Shown here: positions 1 to 4,733 of the stretch, in pieces
Numbering within the stretch: the stretch's first letter is position 1
How the letters are laid out: each line of letters begins with the position of its first letter
Translations under genes and position numbers: made by a program
Notes under the pieces: generated by a model
Seen by the model: only the letters and a program-made list of their open reading frames with translations
Database searches by the model: none
Told to the model about the DNA's origin: nothing
Source of the DNA: Ruaniaceae bacterium
Lineage (GTDB): Bacteria > Actinomycetota > Actinomycetes > Actinomycetales > Actinomycetaceae
Assembly: GCA_030450655.1 (NCBI GenBank)
Contig: JAKDIE010000084.1
Span: 1 to 6,453 of the forward strand
Length of the DNA stretch: 6,453 nt
Direction: 5' to 3'

Positions 1-51
1 TGCCTGGGTTCAGCGACTCCGGGCACCCGCCCTCCGCGCAGAATGACGAAA
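1..51 (+). repeat. Dispersed palindromic repeat, right-end copy A (cut by window edge)
   Basis: Positions 2-22 are identical to 2553-2573, and positions 31-47 are identical to 2579-2595; the latter also continues the end of the copy at 6441-6453. The spacer between the two blocks differs from the other copies, so this copy has diverged. The left part of the element lies outside the window. It sits downstream of the fbaA terminator and encodes no believable protein. Confidence 0.75.
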
Positions 52-78
52 GATGGCCGGCCGCCGGACGAACTGGCC

Positions 79-110
79 CCTCGTCGTTCCGCGCGCCGGC
101 CGCAGGACGC
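79..110 (+). repeat. Dispersed repeat, diverged left-end fragment
   Basis: This stretch aligns without gaps to the left end of the dispersed element at 2492-2523, sharing CCTCGTCGT, GCGCGCC and CGCAGGAC in the same order with a few substitutions. It follows a right-end fragment (1-51) directly, so the two pieces lie tail to head, as if two elements had inserted side by side and decayed. It abuts the fbaA terminator stem. Confidence 0.5.
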
Positions 111-149
111 GGGAGGCCCCGCTTCCGGCGAACCGGAGCGGGGCCTCTC
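111..149 (-). terminator. Probable terminator of fbaA
   Basis: A long GC-rich inverted repeat: GAGGCCCCGC at 113-122 pairs with GCGGGGCCTC at 138-147. The stem continues inward through CCGG/CCGG around a CGAA loop at 129-132, with one extra T bulged on the left arm. It begins 17 bases beyond the fbaA stop codon. There is no U-tract on the minus strand after it, which is common for actinobacterial hairpin terminators, so the strand and function are inferred from position. Confidence 0.65.
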
Positions 150-165
150 GTCGAGTCTGGATCGA

Positions 166-1185
166 CTACATCTTGGTGCCGGTGGCGCCGAGACGCTCGC
201 ACGCCTCGATCACGCGGGCGGCCATGGCAGCCTCGGCCGCCTTGCCCCATGCGCGAGGATCGTACTGCTTCTTGTTGCCAACTTCGCCGTCGATCTTGAG
301 GACGCCGTCGTAGTTCTTCAGCATCCAGTCCGCGACGGGCCGCGTGAACGCGTACTGCGTGTCCGTGTCCACGTTCATCTTGATGACGCCGTTGGCAACC
401 GCCGTAGCGATTTCCTCGGCCGTGGAGCCGGAGCCGCCGTGCATCACGAGATCGAACGGTGCGTCCTTGCCGAACTTCGCGCCAACCTCCTTCTGGATCT
501 CGCCGAGGATCTCCGGGCGCAGCTTCACGTGGCCGGGCTTGTACACGCCGTGCACGTTTCCGAAGGTCAGAGCCGTGAGGTAGCGGCCCTTCTCGCCGAG
601 GCCGAGCGCCTCGATGGTCTTGATGCCGTCCGCAGCGGTGGTGTACAGCTTCTCGTTGATTTCCCCGACGACGCCGTCCTCCTCGCCACCCACAACGCCG
701 ATCTCGACCTCGAGGATGGTGTTCGCCCGCACCGCGAGCTCAAGGAGCTCCTGCGCGATCACGAGGTTCTCATCCAGCGGCACAGCCGAGCCATCCCACA
801 TGTGGGACTGGAACGCGGGCAGGCGGCCGGCGGCAACCTCGGCGGCTTCGATCTCCATGATCGGGCGGATCCAGGAATCGATGTTGCCCTTGGCGCAGTG
901 GTCCGTGTGCAGCGCCACGGTCACGGGGTAGTTCTTCGCAACTTCGCGGGCGTACGCGGCGGCGGCGAGCGAGCCTGCCACGCGGTCCTTGATCGTGGAA
1001 CCCGACCAGTACTCAGCGCCACCTACCGACACCTGAATGATGCCGTCCGACTCCGCCTCGGCAAAGCCCTGCAGGGCCGCCGTGAGGGTCTGGGATGAGG
1101 TCACGTTGATCGCCGGGTAGGCGAACGCGCCAGCCTTGGCGCGATCTAGCATCTCGTTGTATTGCTCTGGGGTTGCGATGGCCAT
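166..1185 (-). CDS. fbaA: Class II fructose-bisphosphate aldolase
   Basis: Zinc-dependent enzyme of glycolysis and gluconeogenesis, cleaving fructose 1,6-bisphosphate to dihydroxyacetone phosphate and glyceraldehyde 3-phosphate in the cytosol. The 339-residue product covers the whole family length. It opens with MAIATPEQYNEMLDRAKAG and then AYPAINVTSSQT (22-33). The HTDHC block (93-97) carries the catalytic Asp95 and zinc ligand His96; GGEEDG (166-171) is the acidic loop; NVHGVY (210-215) and MHGGSGS (248-254) hold the other expected zinc His residues (212, 249); NVDTD (271-275) binds substrate phosphate. All key residues are present. The ATG at 1185 is chosen over an upstream in-frame start at 1338 because GGAGG lies 5 nt before it and homology begins there. 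The gene is transcribed alone, away from the small membrane protein gene, and ends before a hairpin terminator. Confidence 0.97.
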   Translation of the reverse strand: MAIATPEQYNEMLDRAKAGAFAYPAINVTSSQTLTAALQGFAEAESDGIIQVSVGGAEYWSGSTIKDRVAGSLAAAAYAREVAKNYPVTVALHTDHCAKGNIDSWIRPIMEIEAAEVAAGRLPAFQSHMWDGSAVPLDENLVIAQELLELAVRANTILEVEIGVVGGEEDGVVGEINEKLYTTAADGIKTIEALGLGEKGRYLTALTFGNVHGVYKPGHVKLRPEILGEIQKEVGAKFGKDAPFDLVMHGGSGSTAEEIATAVANGVIKMNVDTDTQYAFTRPVADWMLKNYDGVLKIDGEVGNKKQYDPRAWGKAAEAAMAARVIEACERLGATGTKM

Positions 1186-1190
1186 GCCAG

Positions 1191-1195
1191 CCTCC
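1191..1195 (-). promoter_or_regulatory. Ribosome binding site of fbaA
   Basis: GGAGG on the minus strand, 5 nt before the ATG at 1185. It fixes the start against the longer reading frame, which has in-frame starts at 1197 (another ATG) and further upstream. Confidence 0.85.
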
Positions 1196-1209
1196 ATGTC
1201 AGTGTTGTT

Positions 1210-1328
1210 CGTACGTGCTCTTCGATTATGGCACCACGCCCGCCGTTGCCGTAGGACGATTGGGCCGAATCTAGCCGCATCTGGCCGGAGGCGGGGGACG
1301 CCGCAGTCCATTCCCTGCAGCACGTACG
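1210..1328. repeat. 9-bp inverted repeat pair in the divergent promoter region
   Basis: CGTACGTGC at 1210-1218 and its exact reverse complement GCACGTACG at 1320-1328 flank the fbaA/membrane-protein intergenic region. The left arm lies at the predicted fbaA transcription start and the right arm overlaps the TACGCT -10 of the divergent gene. Each contains a CGTACG or GTAC palindrome. A shared operator is possible but unproven. Confidence 0.4.
1225..1233 (-). promoter_or_regulatory. Candidate extended -10 promoter of fbaA
   Basis: TGCCATAAT on the minus strand reads as an extended -10 (TG-N-CATAAT). It would start transcription near 1218 and give a leader of about 33 nt containing the GGAGG site. 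No convincing -35 hexamer is seen 16-18 nt upstream, so the call rests on the -10 match and its position. Confidence 0.4.
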
Positions 1329-1330
1329 CT
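1325..1330 (+). promoter_or_regulatory. -10 box of a leaderless promoter
   Basis: TACGCT fits TANNNT and ends exactly 6 nt before the ATG at 1337, so transcription should start at or next to the A of the start codon. No Shine-Dalgarno sequence precedes the ATG. The same spacing recurs before three other genes here. Confidence 0.6.
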
Positions 1331-1336
1331 AGACGC

Positions 1337-1699
1337 ATGGTTGATAAGGCGATCTATGCGGAGAAGGCGGCGCGCGAGGCCGCGCACGCGCGCAAGGTTG
1401 CCCCGCTCGCGTGGGTGGGGTTCGCCGTCAACGTGGCGTCGATCGGCCTGATCCTGAACCGATTCACGGTGAACATTGGCACGGTGGGCGAGCGTTCGGA
1501 ATCGTTCATCGCCACCTCGGTGACGATGGTGGCGCTCCTCATCGGCGTCGCAATGGCGCTCGGGTGGATTCAGTGGCTCCGCAAGAAGGGCACCACGGAC
1601 GGCATGTCCGTCCTCTGGATCACCACGATCATCCTCCTGATCGTTGCCGCCAGCCCCGTCCTGACACCCGAGTTCTACCTAGTCTCCTACAACTCCTGA
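1337..1699 (+). CDS. Small three-helix membrane protein, DUF202/YidH-like
   Basis: The 120-residue product has a charged, Ala-rich, probably amphipathic N-terminus (1-20) and three predicted membrane helices at about 22-42, 57-81 and 90-108. The layout resembles the DUF202/YidH family, as recalled: an LAW motif at the start of helix 1 (24-26), helix 2 ending in the basic segment WIQWLRKKG (76-84), then a short loop and a hydrophobic third helix. The conserved ER-T stretch that usually precedes LAW in DUF202 is not present, so membership is tentative and the function unknown. The ATG follows a TANNNT box by 6 nt and has no ribosome site, suggesting a leaderless mRNA; the longer in-frame start at 1136 would run antisense into fbaA and is rejected. 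The last 21 bases overlap the convergent methyltransferase gene. Confidence is high that this is a gene, lower for the family. Confidence 0.8.
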   Translation: MVDKAIYAEKAAREAAHARKVAPLAWVGFAVNVASIGLILNRFTVNIGTVGERSESFIATSVTMVALLIGVAMALGWIQWLRKKGTTDGMSVLWITTIILLIVAASPVLTPEFYLVSYNS

Positions 1700-2362
1700 G
1701 CGAGCCGGGGCGTCGTCGGGCTCATGCCGCTGATGCCACGCCCACATCGCCACCGCGGCCGCCGCCCCCACGTTGATCGAGCGGGTGGATCCGTGCTGCG
1801 TGATGTGGACGATGTCCCGGCAACCCGACGTCATCTCCGGGCTCAGCCCCACAGATTCCTGCCCAAACACGAGCACGCACTCGCGCGGGAACGTGTAGGT
1901 CTCGATGGGGATCGAGGTCTCGGTGATATCAATGCCGACGACGGGCAACCCCGCCCCGCGCGCCCAGCCCAGAAACGCTTCCACGGACTCGTGATGGTGC
2001 ACGTGCTGGTAGCGATCCGTGACCATTGCGCCGCGGCGGTTCCAGCGCTTGCGGCCCACCACGTGCACGGCCTCGGCCCCGAAGGCGTTGGCGGAGCGCA
2101 CCACGGAGCCGATGTTGGAATCGTGGTGGAAGTTCTCGATCGCCACGTGGAAGGGGTGGCGGGCGGTGTCGAGATCCGCGCGGATCGCCTCGATCGTCCA
2201 GTAGCGGTACCGATCGATCACGTTGCGGGCATCACCCTCGGCGAGTAGCTCGGGGTCCCAGTGATCGCCGCTCGGCCAGTTCTCCGGGCCGCCCGGCCAG
2301 GGGCCCACGCCGCGGCGCGGATTCACGTCCTCATTCACGTCCTCATTCACGTCCTCATTCAC
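1679..2362 (-). CDS. SpoU/TrmH-family RNA methyltransferase
   Basis: Predicted S-adenosylmethionine-dependent 2'-O-ribose methyltransferase of the SPOUT class, modifying tRNA or rRNA; the target nucleotide cannot be read from the sequence. With the start used here (227 residues) the three SPOUT motifs appear in order: motif 1 with Asn77, Asn83, Gly85 and catalytic-type Arg89 (NIGSVVRSANAFG, 83-95); motif 2 VFGQESVGLSPE (165-176); motif 3 STRSINVGAAAAV (192-204), forming the trefoil knot that binds the methyl donor. The N-terminal GPWPGGPENW and RYRYW segments are typical of actinobacterial members. The start is uncertain. The GTG at 2362 is preceded by GGGGAG at 9 nt, whereas an in-frame GTG at 2443 (254 residues) has no ribosome site, and three more in-frame GTGs follow in a 12-bp tandem repeat. 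Its 3' end overlaps the facing membrane-protein gene by 21 bp. Confidence 0.93.
   Translation of the reverse strand: MNEDVNEDVNEDVNPRRGVGPWPGGPENWPSGDHWDPELLAEGDARNVIDRYRYWTIEAIRADLDTARHPFHVAIENFHHDSNIGSVVRSANAFGAEAVHVVGRKRWNRRGAMVTDRYQHVHHHESVEAFLGWARGAGLPVVGIDITETSIPIETYTFPRECVLVFGQESVGLSPEMTSGCRDIVHITQHGSTRSINVGAAAAVAMWAWHQRHEPDDAPARSGVVGD
2321..2362 (-). repeat. 12-bp tandem repeat at the methyltransferase start (3.5 copies)
   Basis: Perfect head-to-tail copies at 2321-2332, 2333-2344 and 2345-2356 plus a half copy at 2357-2362. Read on the minus strand the unit is GTGAATGAGGAC, coding Val-Asn-Glu-Asp in the gene frame. Being a multiple of three, gain or loss of units keeps the frame. 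Every unit supplies another GTG that could serve as a start codon. Confidence 0.95.
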
Positions 2363-2371
2363 GGACCCATT

Positions 2372-2377
2372 CTCCCC
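2372..2377 (-). promoter_or_regulatory. Candidate ribosome binding site of the methyltransferase gene
   Basis: GGGGAG on the minus strand lies 9 nt before the GTG at 2362, the best-placed purine-rich site among the possible starts. A second site, GGAGG at 2381-2385, lies 10 nt before an out-of-frame ATG at 2370 whose four-codon frame ends TGA across the GTG. Confidence 0.45.
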
Positions 2378-2491
2378 GAACCTCCGCCCAGCCTGGGGAC
2401 ACGTGGCGGGGGTGGTCACCGAACCCAGGCGTGCGTTTGCCACTCACTGGAGTGGCATCGGTACGCGCTCGCCTGTAGCCACTCCCCCGAA

Positions 2492-2600
2492 CCTCGTCGT
2501 CCTGCGCGCCAGTCGCAGGACCCAGGACGCCTCGGTTAGGTGAGATCCCTGAGCCTGGGTTCAGCGACTCCGGCTACGCCTCCGCGCAGAATGACAAAGG
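2492..2600 (+). repeat. Dispersed palindromic repeat, full copy B
   Basis: About 100 bp matching the copy at 6354-6453 almost end to end, with few substitutions and the same order: CCTCGTCRTCCTGCGCGCC, CGCAGGA, CCAGGACGCCTC, GTTAGGTGAG, GCCTGG, GCGACTCCGGCTACGCC, then TCCGCGCAGAATGACAAAGG. The two ends are roughly complementary (GTCRTCCTGCGCG against CGCGCAGAATGAC), with further inverted matches inside. The transcript could therefore fold into one long imperfect hairpin. It lies between the 5' end of the methyltransferase gene and the 3' end of lemA and codes for nothing believable. Confidence 0.85.
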
Positions 2601-2670
2601 GCGGGCAGCCGCTATGCGAGGGAAGGCGAGTGAGGCGAGCGCGCAGAATGACAAAGGGCGGGCAACCGCT
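2584..2670 (+). repeat. 30-bp direct repeat of the element's right end
   Basis: Positions 2584-2613 and 2641-2670 match at 29 of 30 bases, beginning GCGCAGAATGACAAAGGGC and continuing to CCGCT. They are 57 bp apart. The second copy extends the dispersed element with an additional terminus, suggesting a partial duplication or nested insertion. Confidence 0.85.
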
Positions 2671-2688
2671 GCGCGCGGGATGACGAGG
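2671..2688 (-). repeat. Inverted copy of the element's left end
   Basis: The minus strand here reads CCTCGTCATCCCGCGCGC, 17 of 18 bases identical to the left end of the copy at 6354-6371. It directly follows the duplicated right end, so a right terminus and an inverted left terminus abut, which is consistent with the two ends being variants of one inverted-repeat terminus. Confidence 0.65.
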
Positions 2689-2728
2689 CGAGGAGCGGGC
2701 ACGCGCTCGGGGCGCGTCCGGGCGCGCA

Positions 2729-2760
2729 AATGGCGGCGCGGGAGTCCCCACGCCGCCATT
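2729..2760 (-). terminator. Hairpin terminator of lemA
   Basis: Arms AATGGCGGCG (2729-2738) and CGCCGCCATT (2751-2760) are perfectly complementary. On the minus-strand RNA the stem continues through a T-G wobble and GGG/CCC to a 4-nt GACT loop, about 14 pairs. On the plus strand the wobble becomes a C-A mismatch, so the structure favours minus-strand transcripts. It begins 13 nt past the lemA stop codon. No U-tract follows. Confidence 0.75.
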
Positions 2761-2772
2761 CACGAGGTTGAT

Positions 2773-3585
2773 CTAGATCGGGTTCTCCGGGTTAGCGCCG
2801 GGCTGAGTTGGGCCTTGCGCCGGGTTAGCGTTCGGAGGAGCGACCGGGGGCTGCGCCGGAGGGGCGAAGCTCTCGTTCGTGCTCGGACCGCCCGCGGGTC
2901 CGCCGAAGGGACCGGCCGTCGTCTGCTGCTGTTGGAACGGGTTGTTGGCCTGGCCGCCGGGTGCCTGTCCTGGAGGTGCGGTCCAGCCGCCACCCTGCGT
3001 GGGGCCGCCCTGCGATCCCCCGCCCTGGCCGAAGTCCACGGAGACCACGTCGCGGGACGCGCCCTGCGCCTCGAAGTACGCGGCGCGCTTGAAGTTGAAC
3101 ATGCTCGCGATGATCGACTGCGGGAACGTCTCGATCTTGGTGTTGTAATCACGCACCGTGGCGTTGTAGTAACGACGACCGTTGGCGATGCGGTCCTCGG
3201 TGTTCGTGAGTTCCTGCTGCAGCGCGAGGAAGTTCTGGTTCGCCTTCAGCTCCGGGTAAGCCTCGGCGACGGCGAAGAGCCGGCCGATGGTCTCGGTGAG
3301 TGCGTTCTCCGCCTGCGCGCGGGCCTCCAGGCTGGGCTGCGGCTGGGCGGCCGACGCGCGCGCCCGCGTGACGGCCTCGAACACGCCGGACTCGTGCGCG
3401 GCGTATCCGCGCACCGTCTCGACCAGGTTCGGGATCAGGTCATAGCGGCGGTGCAGCTCCACGTCGATCTGGCGCCATGCCTCCTCGATGAGGTTGCGCA
3501 TCCGAACAAGCGAGTTGTAGACACCCACCGCCCACAGAACGACGGCGACCACAAGGCCAAGAATGATTAAACCGATGAACTCCAC
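2773..3585 (-). CDS. lemA: LemA family membrane-anchored protein
   Basis: A 270-residue LemA-family protein. An N-terminal hydrophobic helix (about 2-22) is followed by the family signature: YNSLV (23-27), RNLIEEAWRQIDVEL (30-44) and RRYDLIPNLVETVRGYA (46-62). The helical LemA domain continues to about 182, including FNFKRAAYF (163-171). The usual topology is a short outside N-terminus, one helix and a cytoplasmic helical domain. The biochemical role of the family is not established. The last 85 residues (186-270) are an unusual low-complexity tail rich in Gly, Pro, Gln and Asn, probably disordered and longer than the short tail of typical LemA proteins of about 185-200 residues. The GTG at 3585 is chosen because GGAGG lies 5 nt before it and the helix begins there; the longer frame to 3657 adds 24 unrelated residues. 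No TPM-domain or DUF2207 partner gene lies alongside, and a terminator closes the unit. Confidence 0.93.
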   Translation of the reverse strand: MEFIGLIILGLVVAVVLWAVGVYNSLVRMRNLIEEAWRQIDVELHRRYDLIPNLVETVRGYAAHESGVFEAVTRARASAAQPQPSLEARAQAENALTETIGRLFAVAEAYPELKANQNFLALQQELTNTEDRIANGRRYYNATVRDYNTKIETFPQSIIASMFNFKRAAYFEAQGASRDVVSVDFGQGGGSQGGPTQGGGWTAPPGQAPGGQANNPFQQQQTTAGPFGGPAGGPSTNESFAPPAQPPVAPPNANPAQGPTQPGANPENPI

Positions 3586-3590
3586 GGCTA

Positions 3591-3595
3591 CCTCC
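3591..3595 (-). promoter_or_regulatory. Ribosome binding site of lemA
   Basis: GGAGG on the minus strand, 5 nt before the GTG at 3585. This decides the start against upstream in-frame ATG codons at 3657 and 3642. The spacing equals that of the fbaA site. Confidence 0.85.
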
Positions 3596-3597
3596 AA

Positions 3598-3618
3598 GTT
3601 GAGTTGCCGCAATTCAAC
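3598..3618. promoter_or_regulatory. 21-bp dyad just upstream of the lemA ribosome site
   Basis: GTTGAGTTGC and GCAATTCAAC form a symmetrical dyad about a central C at 3608, with 9 of 10 positions paired (the exception is G3603 opposite T3613). The single-base centre makes it a better protein-binding site than an RNA hairpin. It starts 2 bp beyond the GGAGG of lemA, in the leader or promoter region, so a repressor operator is possible. No lemA -10 box was found with confidence. Confidence 0.35.
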
Positions 3619-3776
3619 CACAGACCGTGCTTTACGCCACATGTACAACGCACGCACGCGCCGTCGGGCTTGGGATTGGGAAGATAATCCGGCGGGTACG
3701 GGTGGCAGGCGGCATCGTTTGTGGGACGCTCAACGCGCTGGGCGAGCGGCGGTCACGGGCGTGGCGGCGGCTCGAC

Positions 3777-3782
3777 TAGCAT
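3777..3782 (+). promoter_or_regulatory. -10 box of a leaderless promoter
   Basis: TAGCAT fits TANNNT and ends exactly 6 nt before the ATG at 3789, with no Shine-Dalgarno sequence in the intervening TTCGAT. The -35 region is GC-rich and unremarkable. Confidence 0.6.
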
Positions 3783-3788
3783 TTCGAT

Positions 3789-4706
3789 ATGCCTGAAGAC
3801 CACGCCCACGCCGCGCAGGTGGCGGAGCAACGAGCACTGAGGTTCTCGCTGGCGGTCTCCGCCGTGATTGCCGTGGTGGCTGCGGTGTGGGGGCTGGCCG
3901 CCTCCTCAATGGTCATCATTCTGGACGCCGTCTTCGTTCCGCTCAGCCTGCTGCTCACCTACGGATCGTTGGTGGTGTCCCGGGTGGTCTCGCGGGGGCC
4001 ATCACGCCTGTTTCCGTACGGCCGCAGTGCCCTCATCCCGCTGTTCGTGATCGTTCAGGCGCTGGTCCTGTTCACGCTGCTGGGATACGCCTCGCTTGAG
4101 GCACTTCGGGTGATCCTCGGTGGCGGCTCGGAGGTGTCCGGGGCGTCGCTCCTCGGCTACGGGCTGTTCTCTACCCTCGTCTCGATCGCCGTGTGGTGGG
4201 TGCTGCGTGGCATGGCGAACGGGCAGGCGCTGGTGGAGGCCGAGGCGGCGGGGTGGCTCTCGGCGATCGTGAGCAGCGCGTGCGTCACCGTGGGTGGCGG
4301 CCTCGTCCTGGCAGTGACCGGCACGTCTCTCGAGCGCCTCGCCCCGTTCGCCGACTCGGCGCTGGTACTGGTGGCGAGTGTGCTGCTGATGGCGGTTCCG
4401 CTCGGGCTGCTCCGCACCTCGGTGCGCGAGTTGCAGAACCCGATGCCGAGCGGGGAGATCACACGGAAGGTCGAGGAGCTGATCGTGGAGGCGACCGCTG
4501 CGGAGGACCTCCCCGAGCCGATCACCCGCATTGGCCTGATCGGGCGGACCCTGATGGTGGAGCTCGCCTACATCCTCGAGCCTGGGGCTGGCGACATCTA
4601 CGGCGAGGACCGCGTCCGCACGGCGCTGCGCGACGGCCTCGCCGCCCTGCCCTACGAGCCGTGGATCGTGGTGGAGTTCAGCTACTGCCGCGAACTGGTG
4701 GAGTAG
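3789..4706 (+). CDS. Cation diffusion facilitator (CDF)-like transporter with altered metal site
   Basis: The 305-residue product has the CDF plan: a His-containing N-terminus (HAH, 5-7), six membrane helices at about 18-38, 42-65, 80-101, 118-141, 155-178 and 187-208, and a soluble C-terminal domain (about 210-305). CDF proteins usually export divalent metals by proton antiport. The helix-2 site keeps one Asp (Asp46, in LDAVF), but the second acidic position is Val50. The helix-5 HxxxD pair appears as Gly155 and Ala159 in EAAGWLSAIVSS (152-163). FPYGR (75-79) matches the family loop, without the Glu that often follows. I recall actinobacterial CDF-like proteins with a similar EA-W-form helix 5, so this is probably a subfamily with another substrate rather than a damaged gene; the substrate is unknown. 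The ATG follows a TANNNT box by 6 nt. It diverges from lemA and converges on pyrE with a 27-bp gap. Confidence 0.85.
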   Translation: MPEDHAHAAQVAEQRALRFSLAVSAVIAVVAAVWGLAASSMVIILDAVFVPLSLLLTYGSLVVSRVVSRGPSRLFPYGRSALIPLFVIVQALVLFTLLGYASLEALRVILGGGSEVSGASLLGYGLFSTLVSIAVWWVLRGMANGQALVEAEAAGWLSAIVSSACVTVGGGLVLAVTGTSLERLAPFADSALVLVASVLLMAVPLGLLRTSVRELQNPMPSGEITRKVEELIVEATAAEDLPEPITRIGLIGRTLMVELAYILEPGAGDIYGEDRVRTALRDGLAALPYEPWIVVEFSYCRELVE

Positions 4707-4733
4707 CGCGGCGGGACAATGCCCGGGCGGCGG

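Noticed and set aside
43..1098. Long plus-strand frame of 351 codons opposite fbaA
   Set aside because: It is an antisense shadow of the high-GC fbaA gene; the product is Arg/Leu/Asp/His-rich with no recognisable domain, and it begins inside the repeat.
1186..1338. N-terminal extension of fbaA to 390 residues
   Set aside because: The 51 added residues do not resemble aldolase, would cover the whole divergent promoter region, and the GGAGG-N5-ATG at 1185 gives a normal family start.
2321..2362. CRISPR-like array
   Set aside because: The 12-bp units are perfect and directly adjacent, without spacers, and lie in coding sequence. It is a short tandem repeat, and no cas genes are present.
2536..2763. 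Minus-strand frame with repeated CPPFVILR peptides
   Set aside because: The peptide repeats are translations of the duplicated terminus of the dispersed element, and the frame includes the lemA terminator hairpin. There is no ribosome site or domain.
2614..3570. Plus-strand frame of 318 codons opposite lemA
   Set aside because: It starts in repeat DNA, crosses the lemA terminator and runs antisense to a clear LemA coding region. Its Arg/Leu-rich composition is typical of shadow frames.
3681..3688. AT-rich -10-like sequences near 3681-3688 (TATCTT on the minus strand, GATAAT on the plus strand)
   Set aside because: Neither has a matching -35 hexamer, and both are about 90-100 bp from the nearest start. 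The call for the CDF gene rests on the better placed TAGCAT at 3777.
4707..4733. Bidirectional terminator between the CDF gene and pyrE
   Set aside because: The only hairpin seen is CGGG-N6-CCCG (4712-4725), four pairs without a U-tract, too weak to call in GC-rich DNA.
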